This document shows positions 46,536 through 53,564 of a DNA stretch of 64,000 bases, in pieces. The stretch's first letter is position 1, and each line of letters starts with the position of its first letter. Below the pieces are notes generated by a model, which saw nothing but the letters and a program-made list of their open reading frames with translations, was not told where the DNA came from and made no database searches. Origin of the DNA: Acidimicrobiales bacterium (GTDB lineage Bacteria; Actinomycetota; Acidimicrobiia; Acidimicrobiales; VFJN01); contig DATHJB010000170.1 in assembly GCA_035316325.1 (NCBI GenBank), positions 62,001 through 126,000 of the forward strand. Direction: 5' to 3'. A program made the position numbers and the translations under genes.

Positions 46536-47497
46536 GGTTGCTCCTTGTCGGTGTCGGTCGGGTAGTCGGTCTCGGCGGCGTGGCGTTCCCAGGCCAGGCC
46601 GGCGGTGGCGACGTCCTGCAGGGCGACGCCCTGGGTCTCGAACAGCACGGGCCCCGCCGAGCCCGCCCGCGGCACGGCGCCACCGGCCGTACCGGCGACC
46701 ACGTCGTGCAACTCCACCGCTCGCTCCCAGTCGAAGCGGCCGGCCGCGGTGGCTCGCAGCAGGTCGCCGCACTCGCTGCGGGACCCGGTCACGTCGTCGG
46801 CCACCACGGCCGCGCAGCGCTCGACCACGTCGGGCCCGATCTCGCAGCGGTCGTACTTGGTGGCGCCCACGGCGCAGATCAGCGCCCGGTCGCTCACGAC
46901 GGTGGCGGGGAACAGCGGCTCGGGCGACGAGGTGACGGTGACGACCACGTCGGCGCCGTCGACGGCCGAGGCGGCGGAGGGGGCGACGACCACGGTGGGG
47001 AGGCCCTGCCCGGCAGACCGCTCCTGCAACCCCCGGGCGGCCTCGGGTCGACGGGCGTAGAGGCGCACCTCGGCGAGGTCCGGCAGCTCGGCCGCCAGCA
47101 TCTCCAGGTGCCCCCAGGCCTGGCGCCCGCCACCGACCACCGCGGCGACCTGCGACGACGGCGCCGCCAGGTGACGGATGGCCAGGGCCGACGTGGCGGG
47201 CGTCCGCAGCGACGTCACGGCGTTGCCGTCGAGCGTGCACAGCACCCGGCCCGACAGGTCGAAGAGCACGATGACGAACGTGAAGCGCCCGTCGACCGTG
47301 GCGTAGACCTTGCCCCCGGAGTAGGGCGGCACCACCGCGGCCATGGCCGATGCCATGCCCTCGGAGGACGTGGCCCGGACGCGCGTGGTCGTGGCCGCCC
47401 GGGCATGTCCCCAGGCGGCGTAGGCCTCGTCCAGCCGTGCGGTCACCGCCGGCAGGTCGAGGACGTCGAGCACGGCCGCGTCGTCGAGATGCATCAT
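46532..47497 (-). CDS. Ornithine cyclodeaminase/mu-crystallin family protein
   Basis: 321 residues from ATG 47497. Alternative starts are 47494 and 47509; the last overlaps the operator. The long frame upstream of this is antisense to the MFS gene and is not coding. Family marks: VYATVDGRFTFVIVLFDLSG, CTLDGNAVTSLRTPATSALA, VAAVVGGGRQAWGHLEMLAA (Rossmann), CAVGATKYDRCEIGPDVVER, ADDVTGSRSECGDLLRATA. Members include cyclodeaminases, ketimine reductases and alanine dehydrogenases. A reductase acting on an imine intermediate fits the context. Divergent from the MFS gene. Confidence 0.87.
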   Translation of the reverse strand: MMHLDDAAVLDVLDLPAVTARLDEAYAAWGHARAATTTRVRATSSEGMASAMAAVVPPYSGGKVYATVDGRFTFVIVLFDLSGRVLCTLDGNAVTSLRTPATSALAIRHLAAPSSQVAAVVGGGRQAWGHLEMLAAELPDLAEVRLYARRPEAARGLQERSAGQGLPTVVVAPSAASAVDGADVVVTVTSSPEPLFPATVVSDRALICAVGATKYDRCEIGPDVVERCAAVVADDVTGSRSECGDLLRATAAGRFDWERAVELHDVVAGTAGGAVPRAGSAGPVLFETQGVALQDVATAGLAWERHAAETDYPTDTDKEQP

Positions 47498-47501
47498 CGG
47501 A

Positions 47502-47518
47502 TATTGCATACTGTACGC
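47502..47518. promoter_or_regulatory. Candidate operator in the MFS/cyclodeaminase divergent gap
   Basis: TATTGCATACTGTACGC matches the reverse complement of the site before the diiron oxidase (TTTGTATACTGTC) at 10 of the 12 best-aligned positions. The divergent gap is only 24 bases, so a bound protein would affect both genes. The MFS start follows at 47522. Confidence 0.45.
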
Positions 47519-47521
47519 GAG

Positions 47522-48721
47522 ATGGCTGGTGGACAACCCCTTCCCACTCAGGCCTCGCCGCCCGAGGCCGAGGAGCGCCCCCAGTGGGGCGGCTTCGTGC
47601 TGGCCTGCTCCGCCTACCTGGCGGCCAGCGTCGGCGAGTCGCTGCTCAGCCCCATCTTCCCCACGACGGCCAAGGACCTCGGCCTCGACCTGACCCTCGG
47701 CGGCACGGCGTTCGGCCTGCTCACCGGCAGCATCGCCGTGGCCAACATCGTCGGCGGCCGCCTCCTGCCCCGGCTCGGCGCCACCCGCGTCATCCGCATC
47801 GCCGGCCTGCTGACCGTCGTCGGCGCGCTGCTGGCCGCCACCGCGCCCTCGTTCCCGCAGCTGGCCGCCGCCCAAGTGCTGCTGGGCGCGGGGTCGGGCT
47901 TCTACTTCCCGGCCGGCATCCAGGCCGTCGGCATGCTCGCCGGCTCCCGCCGCAAGGGCTTCGCCATGGGCATGTTCGGCGTCGCTTTCTCGGGCGGACT
48001 CACCATCGCCGCCGTACTGGCCGCGCTCGGTGCCGACCACGGCTGGCGCGTGCCGTTCGTCGTGTCGGCCGTCCTGTCGGTGGCGGCGCTGGTCGGCACG
48101 CTGTGGCTCCGCACACCCCCGCTGGCGCCGCCCGCCGCCCGGGCCCGGATCGGCGACGTGCTCGGCCTGCCCACGTTCGTCGGCACCGTCGGTTCGGTGT
48201 GCCAGTACGGCACGGTGTCGTTCCTCACCACGTTCGCCGTCGACGAGTGGGGGATGACGGTCGCCGCCGCGGCCGCGCTCCTGGCCGTGGGGCGCGTGCT
48301 GTCGATCCTGGCCAAGGTGCTCTCGGGGGCCGGCGCCGACCGCACCGGCCCGCTGACCAGCGCCAAGCGCACCGCGGCCCTGCTGGTGGCGACCGGCCTC
48401 GGGTGGACGCTGCTGCCCGCGTCGATCCCCACCTACGCCCTGGCGGCGGTGTTCGCGGGCACCGTGAGCTCGCTGTTCCCCCTGGCCAACGTGCTTGCCT
48501 TCGAGCGCTTCGGGGCGCAGGGCGGCGCGCTCGGCCTCTACCGGTCGGTCCAGATCGGCCTCGGAGCTCTGGCGACGTTCCTGGTCGGCGTGGCTGCGGA
48601 CGTCGTCGGCCTCCGTCCCGTCCTGGCCGTCACCGTGGTGCTGCCGCTGCTGCTCTTCACCGTCGGCCGTCAGACCCCGAGCGAGGAGCCGACGGTGCGG
48701 GGGTCGGCGGCGGCCTCGTAG
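47522..48721 (+). CDS. Major facilitator superfamily transporter
   Basis: 399 residues. Twelve hydrophobic spans; typical interdomain basic loops GGRLLPRLGATRVIRIAGLL and ARIGDVLGLPTFVGTVGSV. An N-terminal cytoplasmic stretch of ~20 residues (PLPTQASPPEAEERP). It is probably an importer or exporter of a pathway compound; the substrate cannot be read. The end overlaps the end of the gamma-glutamyltransferase-like gene by 52 bases, tail to tail. Confidence 0.88.
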   Translation: MAGGQPLPTQASPPEAEERPQWGGFVLACSAYLAASVGESLLSPIFPTTAKDLGLDLTLGGTAFGLLTGSIAVANIVGGRLLPRLGATRVIRIAGLLTVVGALLAATAPSFPQLAAAQVLLGAGSGFYFPAGIQAVGMLAGSRRKGFAMGMFGVAFSGGLTIAAVLAALGADHGWRVPFVVSAVLSVAALVGTLWLRTPPLAPPAARARIGDVLGLPTFVGTVGSVCQYGTVSFLTTFAVDEWGMTVAAAAALLAVGRVLSILAKVLSGAGADRTGPLTSAKRTAALLVATGLGWTLLPASIPTYALAAVFAGTVSSLFPLANVLAFERFGAQGGALGLYRSVQIGLGALATFLVGVAADVVGLRPVLAVTVVLPLLLFTVGRQTPSEEPTVRGSAAAS

Positions 48722-50127
48722 GGCTCGTCGCCCCGCCGCACCCGCACCACCTGCTGGGCCGACTTGAGGCCCCAGCGGGCGCCGCGCACCACCCGGGGCG
48801 CCACCGCGGCCAGGCCCACGACGTCGTCGTCGCCGAGCCCGCCCTCCACCCGGACGCCGTCGTCGGCGGGCAGCCACTCCCACTTGGGCGACGCCACCAG
48901 CACGCCCGGCGACCAGCACCCCGAGACGACCTGCCCCAGGGTCTGGGCGTTCCACGGCATCTGGTTGTCGCCGCCCGGGGTGCCGCCGGCGAGCCGGGGC
49001 CGTCCGGTGGCGTCGGCCACCATCCAGGCGTGGAGCGTGGTGGCCGGCCGTCGCCCGGCGGCCGGGAAGTTGGGGTGGTCCGGCTCGGGTGTGAAGCCCC
49101 GACCGGCCCGGTTGTTGAGCACCAGGTCGTACTCGGGCACCACGATCCCGCTGCCGAACCGCGGGTAGGAGTTCGAGTGCACGACGACCACGACGTTCCC
49201 GTCGCGGTCCGCGGCGGAGACCATCGACGTGCCGCTGGGATCCGAGGTCGACTGGCGGACCACGTCGACGGCGGCCATCACCCGTCCGTACGCATCGCCG
49301 GCCCCCGCAGCCGGGCGCGCCCCGGCGACGGCGTGGAGCAGCGCCGGCCCCTGGGTCGGCGCCGGCGTCGCCCAGGCGGCGAACGGCCCGGCGGTCCCGG
49401 ACGCGCACGGCACCCACTCGGCCCGGGCGTGGGCCAGCAGGTCGTCCTGCATCAGCACCCCGCCCCGGGCCCGCACGGCGCGCACCACGGCGGCACCCAG
49501 CGGCCCGGCGAGCACCTCCGGCCCGCGGTCGAGCAGCTCGCCGATCGCCGCCGCCAGCCGGGGCAGTCGCACGATCGTGCCCCGCTCGATCGGCCGCCCG
49601 TCGACCAGGTAGGTGCACCCGTCCGGCTGCATCTCCTGCAGCAGCGCGACCGACTGCCGCGACAGGTCGGTGGCCACGCCCGCCCACGGGAACCCGTCGG
49701 TGGCCAGCGCCAACGCCGGTGCCGCCAACCGCTCGAGAGGCAACCGTCCCCGAGAGGCCAGCACCAGGTAGCCGGCCGGTGCTGCGGGCGGTCCGACCGA
49801 CGTCGCCCCCACGTCGCGCCACGGGTGGCTCGACGCGGCGCCCGCCAACCCGGCCGCCGCGCCGCCGATGGCCAGCAGCGACTCGGGCACGGCGTCGTCG
49901 GAACCCCCAGCCAGTGCGATCGCCACCAGGTCGCCCCCCAACCCGCACTTGGGCGGGAGGAGCACGCCCTCGGCCAGCGCCATGGCGACGACGGCGTCGT
50001 AGGCGTTGCCACCCTCGCGCAGCACCTGCGCGCCCGCCGAGGCGGCGAGCGGCGCGGCGGCGCAGACGACGCCGTGGGCGCCGCGCCCGGTGCACTGCTC
50101 GGCCATGACGGCCACCTCGTGGGGCAC
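48670..50127 (-). CDS. Gamma-glutamyltransferase-family protein
   Basis: 485 residues; no signal peptide, so cytoplasmic. N-terminal half: GVVCAAAPLAASAGAQVLRE, GGNAYDAVVAMALAEGVLLP. The likely autoprocessing site is DPSGTSMVSAADRDGNVVVV, with Thr after Gly where the family has TTH; the following Asp-Arg-Asp-Gly-Asn is conserved. Later GSGIVVPEYDLVLNNR and GGTPGGDNQMPWNAQTLGQV complete the Ntn-hydrolase fold. It would hydrolyse or transfer an acyl/glutamyl group from an amide. In this setting a gamma-glutamylated or otherwise amidated substrate is possible. ATG 50106 is an alternative start. Confidence 0.83.
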   Translation of the reverse strand: MPHEVAVMAEQCTGRGAHGVVCAAAPLAASAGAQVLREGGNAYDAVVAMALAEGVLLPPKCGLGGDLVAIALAGGSDDAVPESLLAIGGAAAGLAGAASSHPWRDVGATSVGPPAAPAGYLVLASRGRLPLERLAAPALALATDGFPWAGVATDLSRQSVALLQEMQPDGCTYLVDGRPIERGTIVRLPRLAAAIGELLDRGPEVLAGPLGAAVVRAVRARGGVLMQDDLLAHARAEWVPCASGTAGPFAAWATPAPTQGPALLHAVAGARPAAGAGDAYGRVMAAVDVVRQSTSDPSGTSMVSAADRDGNVVVVVHSNSYPRFGSGIVVPEYDLVLNNRAGRGFTPEPDHPNFPAAGRRPATTLHAWMVADATGRPRLAGGTPGGDNQMPWNAQTLGQVVSGCWSPGVLVASPKWEWLPADDGVRVEGGLGDDDVVGLAAVAPRVVRGARWGLKSAQQVVRVRRGDEPYEAAADPRTVGSSLGV

Positions 50128-50173
50128 GTCAGCAGGCCTGTTCGGGGGAAGAAGGGGCTTGCGTCATGAGGGA

Positions 50174-50192
50174 TTTGTAGACAGTATACAAA
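50174..50192. promoter_or_regulatory. Palindromic operator before the diiron oxidase operon
   Basis: TTTGTAgacagtaTACAAA: perfect 6-base arms and 7-base spacer, in the 109-base gap between the gamma-glutamyltransferase-like gene and the oxidase gene. The right half ACAGTATACAAA recurs as GGTATACAAT at 31785-31794 and, reversed, near 47502. Resembles FCD-type GntR operators. Confidence 0.55.
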
Positions 50193-50236
50193 TGAAGGAC
50201 GAGGGGATCAGAATCCGTACGGAAGGGACCACTCCC

Positions 50237-50956
50237 ATGGCAGACCTGCTGGCCAGAGACGAGTTCAGGACAGCCCTCGAAGATGCGATCAAGGGTCGTG
50301 AGGCGAAGAACGCCTCCTTCTCCCAAGCATGGGCCAACGGCGAGCTCCAGCGGCACCACTTCGCCCGGTGGGCCGAGAACCACTACCACTACGTGGGCCC
50401 TTTCGCCGACTACCTCAGCTACATCTACGCCAACACGCCCGACAACCTCACCGACGCCAAGGACTTCCTCCTCCAGAACATGTACGAGGAGGAGCTGTCC
50501 GACGTCCGCCACACCGACCTGCTCATCCGCTTCGCCGAGGCCTGCGGCACCACCGCCGAGCGGGTCACCGACATCGACAACGCCACCCCCGTCACCCGGG
50601 GCCTCCAGGGCTGGTGCTACGCCGTCGCCTTCCGGGAGCACTTCGCCGTGGCCACCGCGGCCCTGGTCGTGGGCCTGGAGTCGCAGGTCCCGTCGATCTA
50701 CCGCCGCCAGTACCCGGCGCTGCTCGAGAAGTACGGCTTCAGCGAGGAGGAAGCCGAGTTCTTCGACCTGCACATCACCAGCGACGAGGTGCACGGCGAG
50801 CGCGGCTACCAGATCGTGCTCGACCACTGCGACACCGTGCCGCTGCAGCAGCGGGCCCTCCAGCTCGTCCGGCACGGCGCCGAGATGCGGTTCTCGTACA
50901 CGAAGACGCTGTACGACACCTATGTCGCTCCCGACCTCGAGGCCGTCACGGCCTGA
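50237..50956 (+). CDS. Heme-oxygenase-like diiron oxidase (CADD-like fold)
   Basis: 239 residues from ATG 50237, with GGAAGGGA 9 bases upstream. ATG 50192 is also in frame but sits in the operator. Six likely metal ligands fall at CADD spacing: Glu85 and His92 (NMYEEELSDVRH), Glu148 (VVGLESQVP), His179, Asp183 and His186 (FDLHITSDEVHG). CADD itself has Glu81, His88, Glu142, His174, Asp178, His181. Family members oxidise amino acids or other small molecules with O2 using a diiron cluster; some are PqqC or TenA relatives. Two ferredoxin genes follow directly, which suggests it needs external electrons. Confidence 0.85.
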   Translation: MADLLARDEFRTALEDAIKGREAKNASFSQAWANGELQRHHFARWAENHYHYVGPFADYLSYIYANTPDNLTDAKDFLLQNMYEEELSDVRHTDLLIRFAEACGTTAERVTDIDNATPVTRGLQGWCYAVAFREHFAVATAALVVGLESQVPSIYRRQYPALLEKYGFSEEEAEFFDLHITSDEVHGERGYQIVLDHCDTVPLQQRALQLVRHGAEMRFSYTKTLYDTYVAPDLEAVTA

Positions 50957-50970
50957 CCTCGGGCGTCCCC

Positions 50971-51336
50971 GTGCCCACCATCCGGTTCCTCACCAGCGAC
51001 CGGCAGGTCGACTTCGACGACGGTGACGACGTCAACCTGCTACGCGTCGCCATCCGCCGGGAGTGCGGGGTGCCGTTCAAGTGCGCCAGCGGCAACTGCG
51101 GCACCGATCGGGTGCGGGTGGTGGAGGGCGCCGAGAACCTCGAGTCGGCCCGACGACGGGAGCGGGAGACCCTGGGCGAGGAGCTGCTCGGCCAGGGCTA
51201 CCGGCTGGCCTGCCAGACCTACGTGCGCGGCGACGTGGCGGTGGAGTGGGACCCGAACCAGACGGCGCTGATCTCGGATCGCGCCGCCGAGCGGCTGCGG
51301 GCGAAGTGGCTCTCCGGGGCCGACACGGACCGATGA
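50971..51336 (+). CDS. [2Fe-2S] ferredoxin with an Asp at a ligand position
   Basis: 121 residues from GTG 50971, 14 bases after the oxidase stop. Beta-grasp fold with the plant-type pattern, but the cluster motif reads FKCASGNCGTDRVRV: Cys38, Cys43, then Asp46 where the third Cys is expected, and Cys81 (LACQTYVRG) as the fourth. Cys32 in RRECGVPF is an extra nearby Cys. The codon is GAT, two changes from Cys, so this is not a single-base error. It may carry a cluster with a Cys3Asp set or recruit Cys32. It probably feeds electrons to the diiron oxidase. Confidence 0.85.
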   Translation: MPTIRFLTSDRQVDFDDGDDVNLLRVAIRRECGVPFKCASGNCGTDRVRVVEGAENLESARRRERETLGEELLGQGYRLACQTYVRGDVAVEWDPNQTALISDRAAERLRAKWLSGADTDR

Positions 51337-51716
51337 GCACCTCCACCTGGGTCGACGTCGGCGGGGTCGCCGAGCTGCGCCGCCGCCGCAAGGTCGTGGT
51401 GCCGCACGACGAGGGCGAGGTCCTCGTGCTACTCCACGACGGCGACGTCCACGCCTTCGACAACCAGTGCATCCACCGTCAGCGCGAGCTGCACAGGGGC
51501 GTCGTGCTCAACGGCAAGCTCGTCTGCCCCGGCCACCAGTGGGCCTTCGAGCTCGGCACCGGCTGGGAGGCCACCAAGGCCGAGTGCCAACCCACCTACG
51601 ACGTGCGCATCGAGTCCGACCGCATCCTCCTCGACCTGGCGAGCCGCGCGACCCGCACCTCCCCCAACCCCAACCCCGAAATTGCGCTCGAAAACCCGCA
51701 CATAGCGGCCGAATGA
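51333..51716 (+). CDS. Rieske-type [2Fe-2S] protein
   Basis: 127 residues, start overlapping the ferredoxin stop (ATGA). Rieske ligands are intact: CIH (Cys46, His48) and CPGH (Cys65, His68) with 16 residues between. A small soluble ferredoxin, like those of aromatic oxygenases and of nitrite reductase small subunits. The C-terminal 20 residues are an unstructured Thr/Pro/Asn tail. Its partner is most likely the diiron oxidase of the same operon. A reductase is not encoded here. Confidence 0.92.
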   Translation: MSTSTWVDVGGVAELRRRRKVVVPHDEGEVLVLLHDGDVHAFDNQCIHRQRELHRGVVLNGKLVCPGHQWAFELGTGWEATKAECQPTYDVRIESDRILLDLASRATRTSPNPNPEIALENPHIAAE

Positions 51717-51725
51717 ACGCAATTT
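51679..51725. terminator. Inverted repeat at convergent gene ends
   Basis: AAATTGCG (51679-51686) and CGCAATTT (51718-51725) are perfect inverse copies with a 31-base loop containing the Rieske stop codon. The left arm lies in the last codons of that gene. Likely a weak terminator between it and the convergent hydrolase-like gene. Confidence 0.4.
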
Positions 51726-51752
51726 GCCGGGGGAAGCACCCGCCCGGGCGGA

Positions 51753-52814
51753 TCAGTCGCGGTCGCTGACCGGGGTGTCGGCGTCGAGGAGCGCCGGCAG
51801 CAGGGCGTCATGGCGGGTGAAGAGCCCGCTGGCAGGGGAGCCCACGCCCGACTCGCCGGCCAGGGCGTCGCCGCACAGCACGACCGCCGCGGCCGTGTAC
51901 GTCGAGCGCTCGTCGGCCGGGAAGCGGCTCTCGTCCGGGTAGACGGTGCCGGTCCAGTAGCGGCCGTCGTCGGTGCGGAACTGCTGCGCCCAGCCGTACA
52001 GCTCCCGTGCCCGCTCCGCTTCGCCCACCACCAGGTTGGCCAGGGCGTACTCGCAGGTCTCGGCCACCGTGACCCACGGCCGGTCGGCGACGCAGCGCAC
52101 GCCCCGGCCCTCCAGCACGAAGGCGTCGTGGCGGGCGGCCAGCCGGGCCCGACCCTCCTCGCCGGTCACGACACCGGTGAGCACCGGGTAGTACCAGTCC
52201 ATCGCCCAGCGGTGCTTGGGGGAGAAGGCCTCGGCCTCGTCGTGGCGGATCACGTGGGCCAGCCGGGCGGCCGACAGCTCCCAGTCGGGACGCTCGTGGC
52301 CCAGCAGCCCGGCCAGCGCGATCGCGCACCGCAACGAGTGGCACATCGACGACGATCCGGTGAGCAGGGCGAACGACCACGGCGTACCGTCGGTGTGGCG
52401 GGCCCACAGGATCTCGCCCCGCGGCGTCTGGAGGTCGAGCACGAAGTCCATGGCCCGCTCCACCACCGGCCACATCTCCTCGGCGAAGCCACGATCGCCG
52501 GTGCACAGCCAGCGGTGCCACACGCCGGCGGCGACGAAGGCGCACACGTTGGCGTCGAGCTTGTCCTGCTCGACCCGGTCGGCCAGGTAGTACTGGTGCC
52601 AGGCGCCGTCGGGCCGCTGGAGACCGGCCAGCCACTGGAAGGCCCGGTCGGCGGCGGCGTCGTGGCCCCCGAGGGTCAGCGCCATGGCCGCCTCGACGTG
52701 GTTCCAGGGGTCGGCGTGGCCACCGGGGAACCAGGGGATCATCCCCGAGGGCAGCTGCCACTCGGCGATGGCGTCGACGGTGGGCTGCAACTCGCCCGCT
52801 ACGAAGCTCCTCAT
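51753..52814 (-). CDS. Six-hairpin (alpha/alpha toroid) glycosidase-like protein
   Basis: 353 residues, cytoplasmic. Repeated helical pairs with WLAGLQRPDGAWHQYYLADR, NVCAFVAAGVWHRWLCTGDR and CEYALANLVVGEAERARELY fit an alpha/alpha toroid, as in GH15/GH88-like hydrolases and prenyltransferase-like proteins of actinobacteria. I cannot identify catalytic residues with certainty; several Asp/Glu lie in the likely pocket (LDANVC, WYYPVLTG). Together with the methyltransferase and glycosyltransferase it forms a conserved-looking operon, probably for a polysaccharide or glycolipid. Confidence 0.72.
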   Translation of the reverse strand: MRSFVAGELQPTVDAIAEWQLPSGMIPWFPGGHADPWNHVEAAMALTLGGHDAAADRAFQWLAGLQRPDGAWHQYYLADRVEQDKLDANVCAFVAAGVWHRWLCTGDRGFAEEMWPVVERAMDFVLDLQTPRGEILWARHTDGTPWSFALLTGSSSMCHSLRCAIALAGLLGHERPDWELSAARLAHVIRHDEAEAFSPKHRWAMDWYYPVLTGVVTGEEGRARLAARHDAFVLEGRGVRCVADRPWVTVAETCEYALANLVVGEAERARELYGWAQQFRTDDGRYWTGTVYPDESRFPADERSTYTAAAVVLCGDALAGESGVGSPASGLFTRHDALLPALLDADTPVSDRD

Positions 52815-53560
52815 GCAGCACTCTCCTTCACCGAGAGTGGCTTCTGTGCGTAGATGACGATGCTCTTACCGATCACGGGGCTGAGCACCCGGTCGGCCAG
52901 GCGGGTGAAGCGGGCCCACGGCTGTGTGCCGGCGATGTCCCACACCAGCGCCGTGTGGTACTTCTTCACCAGGAAGTGCTCGTCGTTGGTGGGCCCGACG
53001 GCGCAGCGCAGCCACCAGTAGGGGCTGTGGATGCCGTGGGCGTGGTGCGACCCCTTCGGCTTGAGGCCCGCCCGCCGCAGCTTCGCCCGCAGGCCCGACT
53101 CGGTGTAGATCCGCACGTGGCCACCCTCGACGAAGGGGGCGTGGTACTCGTCGGTCAGCGCCCAGCAGACCCGCTCGGCCAGCCACGCCGGCACGGTCAC
53201 AGCCATCGAGCCGCCGGGCCGCAGCACCCGGGCCAGCTCGCCGATGGCGGCCTCGTCGCCCGCGATGTGCTCCAGCACCTCGGCGGCGATGATGCGGTCG
53301 AACGATCCGTCGGGGAACGGCAGGCGGGTGGCGTCGCCCCGCGTGCAGGCCGAGTGGCCCTCGGCAGGGATCTGCTTGTCGGCGGCCATGGCGGCGGCCA
53401 TCCCGGCGACGTCCTTGAGCTCGCCCTCGTCGTAGTCGAAGGCGACCACCCGGGCGCCCCGGCGCAGCGCCTCGAAGGCGTGACGACCGGCGCCGCAGCC
53501 CAGGTCGAGGAGGCGATCGCCGGGTGCCAACCCCAGCCGGTCGTAGTCGACGGTCAGCAT
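52811..53560 (-). CDS. Class I SAM-dependent methyltransferase
   Basis: 249 residues; start GTG-free ATG 53560, 4 bases before the glycosyltransferase stop. Motif I LLDLGCGAGRHAFEALRRGA, RVVAFDYDEGELKDV, FPDGSFDRIIAAEVLEHIAG, VLRPGGSMAVTVPAWLAERV: a complete methyltransf_11-type SAM fold. The acceptor is unknown; the lipid or sugar product of the neighbouring glycosyltransferase is a natural candidate. The stop overlaps the hydrolase-like gene (ATGA). Confidence 0.9.
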   Translation of the reverse strand: MLTVDYDRLGLAPGDRLLDLGCGAGRHAFEALRRGARVVAFDYDEGELKDVAGMAAAMAADKQIPAEGHSACTRGDATRLPFPDGSFDRIIAAEVLEHIAGDEAAIGELARVLRPGGSMAVTVPAWLAERVCWALTDEYHAPFVEGGHVRIYTESGLRAKLRRAGLKPKGSHHAHGIHSPYWWLRCAVGPTNDEHFLVKKYHTALVWDIAGTQPWARFTRLADRVLSPVIGKSIVIYAQKPLSVKESAA

Positions 53561-53564
53561 GCGA

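Noticed and set aside
47498-50095. Long minus-strand frame joining the cyclodeaminase gene to an upstream ~870-codon extension
   Set aside because: The extension runs antisense through the MFS gene and out of frame through the gamma-glutamyltransferase-like gene. It has low-complexity Arg/Gly/Glu content. The real start is near 47497.
50237-50956. Annotation as PqqC or TenA
   Set aside because: The six diiron ligands at CADD spacing argue for an oxidase; no pqq or thi genes are nearby, although the fold is shared.
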